From positions 1 through 8,821 of the forward strand of contig CAKVLT010000081.1 in the NCBI GenBank assembly GCA_934757945.1: DNA of 8,821 nucleotides, read 5' to 3'. This document shows positions 1 to 5,550 of the stretch, piece by piece (within the stretch, counting starts at the first letter, position 1; every line of letters begins with the position of its first letter). A model generated the notes under the pieces. The model worked only from the letters and a program-made list of their open reading frames with translations, did no database searches and had not been told where the DNA came from. Origin of the DNA: an uncultured Bulleidia sp. Its GTDB lineage: Bacteria; Bacillota_I; Bacilli_A; Erysipelotrichales; Erysipelotrichaceae. A program made the translations under genes and the position numbers.

Positions 1-120
1 TGGATACGTTTTGTTTTCCAGTGTCATCATCGCAAATTTTATTATTATTGAATAGGTACAGATTATGTAGCGGTTACCAGAATACTAGTATCTTTTATTT
101 TATTGTCCCTCAAATAAAAC

Positions 121-149
121 AGTTGATAATCTGTAATTGATTATCAACT
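121..149 (-). terminator. Perfect 11-bp inverted repeat, possible terminator of the AlbA_2 gene
   Basis: Arms AGTTGATAATC (121-131) and GATTATCAACT (139-149) are perfect reverse complements around a 7-nt spacer. The repeat lies about 50 nt past the stop of the minus-strand AlbA_2 gene. Read on that strand the stem is followed by GTTTTATTT, so a rho-independent terminator is the simplest reading. The stem is AT-rich and the U-tract is broken, which makes a terminator less certain. The 11-7-11 geometry also fits a regulator or tyrosine-recombinase core site, but no recombinase is present in the window. Confidence 0.45.
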
Positions 150-198
150 ATAAGCACTATTGCTTTTCTGTAAATATGATTAGCAATAATTTTATACT

Positions 199-1644
199 TT
201 ATACATCTTTTCTCAAGGAATAATATTGGGTTGGATCACTTTTATTACTTCCATGCCATTCAATTAAAGATAATTCTTCTAAATGCTTTAGTTGTTTTCT
301 AGAAAAAGTATCTCCTTTGCCAAACATTTCTTTTACCTTTTTTATTGTAATTGATTTGTTATTGGCTAGATACTGAATGATGACTGTTTCGAATTCATTG
401 AGACTTTCTAGTATTTCCTGTCTAAAAATAGAGGACAATTTATCATCAGTTCGTAATTGTCTAGATGTAATGCTATTTTCTAATACCAATAACACTGAAT
501 TTCCATTAGGTTCAGAATATTTTGGTTCTTTCAGGAAAAACATTTGCATTTCATCATAAATTCTTTTAACACCTTCATTTAATTCTTTTACCCACCCAAA
601 TTCACTTAACACTCGTGCAATTCTAGGATTTCTAGAATATCTAGTATTTAACATATTATCTAAGGTAACGATATTTGGGAGATGTCCTGGACTAAAGATT
701 TCCATCCGATCATCATAAAGAGATACTCTGATATGATCACCCATAATGGAATAATTACGATGGGTTAAACTGTTAACAATCCCTTCAAACCATGCAAATT
801 CAGGGTATTCGGGAATAACTTTGAAAACTCCATTTTCATCCAGGTATTGAAATTCACGCAATTGTAAATTTATGGCAGTTTTGACTTCCTGAATTATTTT
901 TGGAATAGCATATTCATAATTGATTTCTTTAACAATATTCAATCTTTTTCCAGTTTCAAAGCGTGTTCCATCAAATTTTAACAATCGCAATCTTGCATTT
1001 GGAAGAAACTTTGTTGGATATTTTGCAAACAGGAGAATCCCTGCATTTGTTAAATGTCCTCTTTTTAATAAACCTCTTGCATCAAGAATTTCTTCATAAG
1101 ATAATGAGGTTCCTAGTTTTTCTTTATATTGCTGAAGTAATTGTAAATCTACATCTTCCATCGAAGAATCTTCAACAACGATATCCTCAAATACTCGTTC
1201 TCCTTTATCATATTCAAGTTGTGTTACTTGCTCATGGTTTAAAAGCTTAGATTTATCACCAACACGAAGATACACTTTATCATCGCTTGTTTTGATTACA
1301 GCATTATCACTTGGTTCAATAAAGAAAAGTAATATAGAATCCTTTCTAGAATCTACAGTTACCTCACGGATTTCATGTTCAACTTTTATTCTTCCTTCGC
1401 AACTAGAAAAAGGTATTTCTAAGAAATCATTGATTGATTTCGAATCATTATTATGAAATCCAGTTATTTTTCCATCGTCTTCGATTCCAATAACTAAAAC
1501 ACCTCCATTGGCATTTGCAAATGCAACTAGATGTCTTGCTATATCTATAGGCTTGATTCTAGCACTCTTTCGGTCAAGATATTGACCTTCTTCTTCCTTG
1601 GTTAAATAGTCTAATGTTAAGATTTCTGGTAACAATGTGAACAC
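199..1644 (-). CDS. AlbA_2 (Schlafen-type) DNA-binding domain protein with divergent ATPase domain and C-terminal winged helix
   Basis: Resembles the COG2865-type putative transcriptional regulators. Numbered from the GTG at 1644, the N-terminal AlbA_2 domain spans about 18-135 (DRKSARI, then ANGGVLVIGIED, residues 45-56). The divergent ATPase domain spans about 285-385 (EGIVNSLTHRNYS, DDRMEIFSPGHLP, SRNPRIARVL, then the glycine-containing ELNEGVKRI). A winged-helix-like region covers about 410-475. In this family AlbA_2 binds nucleic acid, and many members are taken to be regulators; targets and catalysis are mostly unproven. The GTG has its Shine-Dalgarno AGAGG (1645-1649) directly abutting it. 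A TTG at 1633-1635 is 9 nt from the same site, so the true start is probably TTG and the product 478 aa. The gene is monocistronic, separated from the mur operon by a terminator, and more AT-rich than that operon. I infer an accessory gene unrelated to amino sugar use. The family call is fairly sure; the role is not. Confidence 0.85.
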   Translation of the reverse strand: MFTLLPEILTLDYLTKEEEGQYLDRKSARIKPIDIARHLVAFANANGGVLVIGIEDDGKITGFHNNDSKSINDFLEIPFSSCEGRIKVEHEIREVTVDSRKDSILLFFIEPSDNAVIKTSDDKVYLRVGDKSKLLNHEQVTQLEYDKGERVFEDIVVEDSSMEDVDLQLLQQYKEKLGTSLSYEEILDARGLLKRGHLTNAGILLFAKYPTKFLPNARLRLLKFDGTRFETGKRLNIVKEINYEYAIPKIIQEVKTAINLQLREFQYLDENGVFKVIPEYPEFAWFEGIVNSLTHRNYSIMGDHIRVSLYDDRMEIFSPGHLPNIVTLDNMLNTRYSRNPRIARVLSEFGWVKELNEGVKRIYDEMQMFFLKEPKYSEPNGNSVLLVLENSITSRQLRTDDKLSSIFRQEILESLNEFETVIIQYLANNKSITIKKVKEMFGKGDTFSRKQLKHLEELSLIEWHGSNKSDPTQYYSLRKDV

Positions 1645-1649
1645 CCTCT
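1633..1649 (-). promoter_or_regulatory. Shine-Dalgarno and probable TTG start of the AlbA_2 gene
   Basis: On the minus strand AGAGG (1645-1649) directly abuts the GTG codon at 1642-1644, too close for normal initiation. The in-frame TTG at 1633-1635 sits 9 nt downstream of the same Shine-Dalgarno, a normal distance. No ATG is available nearby. Confidence 0.5.
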
Positions 1650-1665
1650 TTACAATTCCATAGAT

Positions 1666-1674
1666 ATTTTATCA
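1666..1674 (-). promoter_or_regulatory. Possible extended -10 promoter of the AlbA_2 gene
   Basis: The minus strand reads TGATAAAAT, which fits an extended -10 (TG-N-TAAAAT, five of six -10 bases). It lies about 30 nt upstream of the probable start codon, and no good -35 is seen at 17 bp. This would put transcription start near 1659, with a short leader carrying the AGAGG site. The G-rich repeats at 1713-1775 would then lie upstream of the promoter, not in the transcript. Confidence 0.35.
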
Positions 1675-1712
1675 TTTTGAACATGACAAATTCTACTCCG
1701 TTTTACTCCTCT

Positions 1713-1775
1713 CTACCCCTCGCGAACCCCGTTCTACCCCTCGCGAACCCCGTTCTACCCCTCACAAATCTCATT
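1713..1775. repeat. Three 21-bp C-rich tandem repeats with five G4 tracts on the minus strand
   Basis: The unit starts CTACCCCTCGCGAA and ends CCCCGTT. Copies at 1713-1733 and 1734-1754 are identical; the copy at 1755-1775 keeps the first nine bases and then diverges. C4 runs lie at 1716-1719, 1727-1730, 1737-1740, 1748-1751 and 1758-1761, separated by 7, 6, 7 and 6 bases. The minus strand therefore fits an intramolecular G-quadruplex motif. Each 7-base loop holds the palindrome TCGCGA. The diverged third copy contributes to a hairpin, ACAAAT (1764-1769), loop CTC, ATTTGT (1773-1778). A degenerate relative (CTACTCCGTTTTACTCCT) precedes the array from 1693. The stretch is markedly GC-rich against AT-rich flanks. 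It lies between the terminator of the mur operon and the promoter region of the AlbA_2 gene. Function unknown. Confidence 0.85.
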
Positions 1776-1936
1776 TGTAAGTCTCCGTTTACCTTGTAAC
1801 ATCACATCTCCATCCTAAAAATGGGTAAAGAAACATTTATCCATTATATAGACGCTCCTTTTTCTTCCTGTTCTTATACTATTTTTACAACTATTTTTCG
1901 CAAATGACTAAGTCAAAAAACTTTGGATAACCATAT
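1776..1936. other. Non-coding remainder of the intergenic region
   Basis: No gene is apparent here. The only structures seen are the right arm of the ACAAAT/ATTTGT hairpin (to 1778) and an 11-bp palindrome TGACTAAGTCA at 1905-1915 followed by a run of A. Neither is strong enough to name as a site. Confidence 0.5.
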
Positions 1937-1979
1937 AAAAACAGGTAACATACTCTCTTTCAAAAGTACCTTACCTGTT
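1937..1979 (-). terminator. Rho-independent terminator of the mur operon
   Basis: Stem arms AACAGGTAA (1940-1948) and TTACCTGTT (1971-1979) are perfectly complementary. Inside them is a second short pairing, TACT (1951-1954) with AGTA (1965-1968), and a loop of about ten bases. On the minus strand the stem is followed by a T-tract (complement of 1937-1941). It begins 4 nt after the murQ stop, so it closes the five-gene operon. Confidence 0.85.
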
Positions 1980-1983
1980 ATCT

Positions 1984-2880
1984 TCATGCATTATTTAAAG
2001 CTATTGCTTTTCTGACACATCCATCCCCTGTATCCAGCAATTCTTTTGCGTGCCCTGCATCTGTATTACAAAAAATACACACAATCGCCACCTTACTGGA
2101 ACCATGTGTTTCTTCCAGCACTTTGACAGCTTTCTCTTTTGTACATCCTGTAGCCTGCATGAAAATATGTACTGCTCGTTGTCTTAATTTCTCATTGGCA
2201 GGCTTCATGTCCACCATCAGATTTCCATACACCTTGCCAAGTCTTACCATTGTGACTGTAGATAACATATTACAGACCATCTTCTGCGCTGTACCTGCCT
2301 TTAATCTTGTAGAACCCGTCAAGATTTCCGGTCCACAATCCAGTTCAATTGGCACATCTGCATATCTGGAGATTTCTGCATTGAGGCTGCAGGAAACAGA
2401 AATAGTAGAACACCTGGCAGTATTTGCATAGTCCAGACTACCAATCACATATGGTGTTCTTCCACTTGCTGCTAATCCTATCATAATGTCCTTGGAAGTT
2501 AATGACATCTCTTTCAGATCTTTTTCTGCCTGTTTTGGATCATCTTCCACATTCTCTTTAGCTTTGATAAAAGCAGATGCACCTCCTGCCATACAGGCTT
2601 TTACCTGTTCAGAAGAAAAGGTTGGCACACATTCCACTGCATCCATAACACCGATTCTGCCGGAAGTACCTGCTCCTATGTAAATCATCCTTCCACCATT
2701 ATCCAAAGCTGAATAGCATAGTCCTACTGCCCGTTCTATTTGAGGAAGATTCTGTCTGACTGCTTCCAGTACATGTCTGTCTTCATCATTCATTACACGT
2801 AAGATATCCATCACAGACATGGTATCCAGATTTTCCGTGGCAGTATTTCTTTTTTCTGTATCGAGTTTTTCAAGATTCAT
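1984..2880 (-). CDS. murQ: N-acetylmuramic acid 6-phosphate etherase MurQ
   Basis: Cytoplasmic lyase that cleaves the lactyl ether of MurNAc-6-phosphate to give GlcNAc-6-phosphate and D-lactate. The 298-aa product has the length of E. coli MurQ. The SIS fold covers about residues 45-225, with phosphosugar-binding GAGTSGRIGVMDAVEC, GLAASGRTPYVIG, TGSTRLKAGTAQK and VYGNLMVDM. A helical C-terminal part follows (TGCTKEKAVKVLEETHGS). Glu83 in DAVEC matches catalytic Glu83 of the E. coli enzyme; E109 and E112 in KENVED lie where E. coli Glu114 falls, E112 by my alignment. The frame stays open to a TTG at 2895, but the ATG at 2878-2880 gives the family-typical start MNLEKLDTEKRN. It has a GAGG (2890-2893) 9 nt upstream. 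This start overlaps the mupG stop by 11 nt, implying translational coupling. Last gene of the operon, with a terminator 4 nt downstream. Very sure. Confidence 0.96.
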   Translation of the reverse strand: MNLEKLDTEKRNTATENLDTMSVMDILRVMNDEDRHVLEAVRQNLPQIERAVGLCYSALDNGGRMIYIGAGTSGRIGVMDAVECVPTFSSEQVKACMAGGASAFIKAKENVEDDPKQAEKDLKEMSLTSKDIMIGLAASGRTPYVIGSLDYANTARCSTISVSCSLNAEISRYADVPIELDCGPEILTGSTRLKAGTAQKMVCNMLSTVTMVRLGKVYGNLMVDMKPANEKLRQRAVHIFMQATGCTKEKAVKVLEETHGSSKVAIVCIFCNTDAGHAKELLDTGDGCVRKAIALNNA

Positions 2881-3925
2881 CTTTCTCTGCCTCAATCATT
2901 TGTATACCCGTAGCACTGTCTATAAGATCTATCAGTTGCATATACTCCAAAGAGATATGCCCCACAACATTCACTCTTTCATCTGCAGGCATATCTTTCT
3001 TTGCAATACTGAGTTCTCCAGCATATCTTCCGAATGTCTGATTGTTTATACAGATACTGCCTCTAACTCTTTCTACCGTGTGAAAAGGTACTATCTGTTC
3101 TATTTGTAATTGTCTTGATTCCACAGAGCGAAACATCCATTCACTGTAATCTTTTATGTCATGATGTACTATGGACATATATGGATCAAAAGACTGTGTA
3201 CAATGTACCGGCACTTTCAGAAAATCTTGCTGTAAGTCTCCTAAAACATCCCAGTCTGAATCCTGCACATCAATATCTCCGATTAACACAATATCTGTTC
3301 CGGCATTACAGAGTTCCAGTACATTTTTCACTATGCCATCTTTATTCCATCTGTGGCTTTCTACCGTAGGCAATCCTTCATAAAGAGGACCTCTTAAATG
3401 ATGATTACCAGGAATAAATCCTATAGTCTGTATACCATATTGATGAAAGAAAACATTTCTTTCCTGCACATATTCTAAAGATAAGCCAGTATATGGTTCA
3501 GGATAATAGTTATGACAGGCACATATTCTTGTGCTATCACATTGTTCCAGTATCTCTTTCAAAGTATCTTCAGAGGCAGAGGCGTTGACAACGATATGAA
3601 ATACTTTAGATAGTTCTTTCATCTCTTCTGAAGTAAATCCATCATCAAGGCGTATATACTCCACACCGTACTGTCTTAAATCCCGTACACTTTGAAGATG
3701 TAATGTATGTACAGTTTGTCTGGAGATATCTGTAAAGATACGGATATCAGAAGATACAGCATATTGCTGAAGAGAATGAAATCTTTCTAATACATCCAGA
3801 TGCTGTTCTTCAGGAATCTGGAGAGAGGAAAAGGCAATATGCATCCCTTTTTCTTTTGCTTTGTCCATAGTATGAACTGTTAATGCCTTGTCCACACTTG
3901 TATACAGTGATATTCCGAGTTGCAT
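2870..3925 (-). CDS. mupG: 6-phospho-N-acetylmuramidase MupG (DUF871 family)
   Basis: Known family members (S. aureus MupG) are cytoplasmic glycosidases that cleave MurNAc-6-phosphate-beta-1,4-GlcNAc, releasing MurNAc-6P for MurQ and GlcNAc. The 351 residues match the usual length. The N-terminal TIM barrel (about 1-240) opens with LGISLYTS and carries AFSSLQIPEE (31-40), RLDDGF (92-97), HNYYPEPYTGL (138-148), FIPGNHHLRGPLYEG (170-184) and LIGDIDV (214-220). The C-terminal cyclophilin-like domain (about 250-350) has RGSICINNQTFGRYAGELSI and NVVGHI. AGGAGG lies 4 nt before the ATG. The start is 12 nt after the PIG-L stop, and the gene overlaps murQ by 11 nt. Adjacency to murQ strongly supports the MurNAc role over other possible phospho-disaccharide substrates. 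No lesion seen. Confidence 0.92.
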   Translation of the reverse strand: MQLGISLYTSVDKALTVHTMDKAKEKGMHIAFSSLQIPEEQHLDVLERFHSLQQYAVSSDIRIFTDISRQTVHTLHLQSVRDLRQYGVEYIRLDDGFTSEEMKELSKVFHIVVNASASEDTLKEILEQCDSTRICACHNYYPEPYTGLSLEYVQERNVFFHQYGIQTIGFIPGNHHLRGPLYEGLPTVESHRWNKDGIVKNVLELCNAGTDIVLIGDIDVQDSDWDVLGDLQQDFLKVPVHCTQSFDPYMSIVHHDIKDYSEWMFRSVESRQLQIEQIVPFHTVERVRGSICINNQTFGRYAGELSIAKKDMPADERVNVVGHISLEYMQLIDLIDSATGIQMIEAEKDES

Positions 3926-3937
3926 ATTGCCTCCTGA

Positions 3938-4612
3938 TTATTCGTTATCTAAAATAGCCGCCTGCATATAGGCTTTGGCATAAGGACCGCCACTTGCTTC
4001 AACAGCATGAATAATAGCCATAGCATGGTAATATTCGTAATACGGCATACTATTTACTCCACCATTGAAGATTGTATAGTGCCTTAAAGCATTAAACCAT
4101 CTGTCAAGTTCTTCCTGAGTCTGAGATACATACACACTTGGTATAAACCCCGCAAGATCTTCACAGTTTTCTCCATAATACAGTTTGATCTGTACACCTT
4201 CTTTTTGCAGTCTTCTTACAGCTTCAGTAACTGTTTCATATGTATAGTAGTGACGTTGATGTAAGGTGCCTCTTGCATGGGTGATGACACAATCTGCTTT
4301 TTCTGCTTTTAAGTAGTCCATGATCCAGTGAATCATGTCTTCTTCCTCTGGAAGAGTAGCAGCAGTATACCCAAGCAACTTGCAATCTCCACCCATGGCA
4401 GTATCACAATCCTGCATTTCCTGCAGGAGTTTTTCTTCGTATGCTTTTTTCTCTTCTTCTGTAGCTTTCGGATCTGTCAGCCTTCCTTTGGTCATATGTA
4501 CAAAAGTACACTTTGCGCCCCTTTCAGAGTATCTGATGATCATTGGACCACCTTGTAATTCCGCATCTAATGGATGTGCTCCAAAAGAGATGACACGTTT
4601 GTAATTTCCCAT
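3938..4612 (-). CDS. PIG-L/LmbE family deacetylase-like protein with altered catalytic motif
   Basis: The 224-aa product has the PIG-L (GlcNAc deacetylase-like) fold. The N-terminal motif is GAHPLDAELQGG (residues 11-22); the second motif is THARGTLHQRH (111-121). In MshB/BshB-type enzymes the first motif is AHPDD: His and the second Asp bind zinc, and the first Asp is the catalytic base. Here His13 and Asp16 are kept, as are His118/His121, but the base position is Leu15. Either the enzyme uses another residue, or it acts differently. Substrates in the family include GlcNAc-inositol, GlcNAc-malate and chitooligosaccharides; the operon suggests a wall-derived amino sugar. The frame is open to 4726, but the ATG at 4610-4612 has AAGGAGG (4620-4626) 7 nt upstream and gives the normal N-terminus. 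It starts 2 nt after the GNAT stop. No signal peptide, so cytoplasmic. Family sure, activity unsure. Confidence 0.85.
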   Translation of the reverse strand: MGNYKRVISFGAHPLDAELQGGPMIIRYSERGAKCTFVHMTKGRLTDPKATEEEKKAYEEKLLQEMQDCDTAMGGDCKLLGYTAATLPEEEDMIHWIMDYLKAEKADCVITHARGTLHQRHYYTYETVTEAVRRLQKEGVQIKLYYGENCEDLAGFIPSVYVSQTQEELDRWFNALRHYTIFNGGVNSMPYYEYYHAMAIIHAVEASGGPYAKAYMQAAILDNE

Positions 4613-4626
4613 AACTATACCTCCTT
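4610..4626 (-). promoter_or_regulatory. Ribosome binding site that fixes the PIG-L start
   Basis: On the minus strand AAGGAGG (4620-4626) lies inside the last codons of the GNAT gene (Lys-Glu-Val-stop), 7 nt before the ATG at 4610-4612. This selects MGNYKRV as the N-terminus. The 38 extra residues available upstream (to 4726) would lie in GNAT coding sequence and do not resemble the family. Confidence 0.85.
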
Positions 4627-5550
4627 GCGATACATGTAATACGTTTTCACTTCTGTAAGGCCATGCCTTCTGTAAAACCTTGCAGCATCTCCTCCGGTCC
4701 AAAGACAATAGAAGGAATAGATGCATCTTTTCTGCATTTCTCTCATCTGTAAATCCAGCAATACGCCACCTATACCGAAGTCTCGGTACTTTTCAGATAC
4801 ACCGATTGGTCCAAATCTTCCATCATTACCATCAATCTTACGCATGCAATAGCCAATCACTTCATTATCTTTGACAGCTAATACAATGGTATCTTCTGCT
4901 TCCTGCCTCTGTAATGCATGGAGTACATTCAGCGTCCATCCCGCACCAAATTCACGATTGGTTAAAGACAATAATGCATCTTTATACGTATCTGTATACA
5001 TGGTAAAGGTAATACCTTTACCTTCTAATTCTTTTTTATGATGTACTGTCTTTTCAGGAAGGGTAAAGGTATAGAGGTCTCTTGCCATACTGTACTCTTC
5101 CCCACTACGTGGATATCCATGGCTTTCAAAGAAAGAAACACCTTCTGTATATAACACATCGATACCTGGTGAAAAGTAGTTAGGGCTGTAAGCACATAGC
5201 GTAATATTTTTAGACCCTGCTTTTATCAATCTGTCTTCTATCTCTTGTAACAGCTGTGTACCATAGCCTTTATGTCTGTACTCAGGATGAATAAAGAACA
5301 CACTGATCCATCCTCTATCAGGTTCTAAGCCTCTGGTAAGATAAGGATACTTTCTACGTAATCCAAGACAAAAACCCATCACTTTATTATTTTCTTTAGC
5401 AACTAATGCCAGTTCTTCATCAAAGTTTTCATCCAGTTCCACCTGTTGCAGAAATCTTTCCTCTGTCACAGGATCATATAGTAATGAGTCATTCCATACA
5501 GATACCACTTCCTGTATATAAGCATGTCTGTAGGCATCTATGGTAAACAT
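4615..5550 (-). CDS. Tandem-domain GNAT family N-acetyltransferase
   Basis: The 311 residues hold two GNAT domains. The first (about 1-160) has the acetyl-CoA loop R92-H-K-G-Y-G97 after ISVFFIHPEY. The second (about 178-310) has FGPIGVSEKYRDFGIGG with R256-D-F-G259-I-G261. Both keep the R-x-x-G-x-G/A pyrophosphate-binding pattern, so both could bind acyl-CoA. The second ends with the usual AARFYRRHGL helix and strand; the first has SFFESHGY at the matching place. Domain count and length recall mycothiol synthase MshD, although tandem GNATs serve many substrates. The ATG overlaps the EIIC stop in TAATG, and the stop lies 2 nt before the PIG-L start, so translation is likely coupled on both sides. 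Position in a MurNAc operon suggests acylation of an amino-sugar amine or wall-peptide amine, but the substrate cannot be read from sequence. Confidence 0.85.
   Translation of the reverse strand: MFTIDAYRHAYIQEVVSVWNDSLLYDPVTEERFLQQVELDENFDEELALVAKENNKVMGFCLGLRRKYPYLTRGLEPDRGWISVFFIHPEYRHKGYGTQLLQEIEDRLIKAGSKNITLCAYSPNYFSPGIDVLYTEGVSFFESHGYPRSGEEYSMARDLYTFTLPEKTVHHKKELEGKGITFTMYTDTYKDALLSLTNREFGAGWTLNVLHALQRQEAEDTIVLAVKDNEVIGYCMRKIDGNDGRFGPIGVSEKYRDFGIGGVLLDLQMREMQKRCIYSFYCLWTGGDAARFYRRHGLTEVKTYYMYRKEV

Noticed and set aside
158..188. TATTGCT/AGCAATA inverted repeat after the AlbA_2 gene
   Set aside because: Only seven-base arms with a 17-base loop and no T-tract; the perfect repeat at 121-149 is the better terminator candidate.
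1713..1775. CRISPR array
   Set aside because: The 21-bp units are directly abutting with no unique spacers, and no cas gene is present.
1905..1915. Palindrome TGACTAAGTCA as an operator
   Set aside because: A single short copy beyond the operon terminator, with no promoter or regulator linked to it.
2123..2683. Plus-strand open frames across murQ
   Set aside because: They mirror a conserved enzyme gene, have no domain, and are best explained as chance open frames.
2881..2895. TTG start of murQ at 2895
   Set aside because: The TTG overlaps the likely Shine-Dalgarno itself; the ATG at 2880 has normal spacing and the family-typical N-terminus.
4613..4726. N-terminal extension of the PIG-L protein to 4726
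   Set aside because: The 38 extra residues overlap GNAT coding sequence and have no family similarity, while a strong AAGGAGG sits 7 nt before the ATG at 4612.
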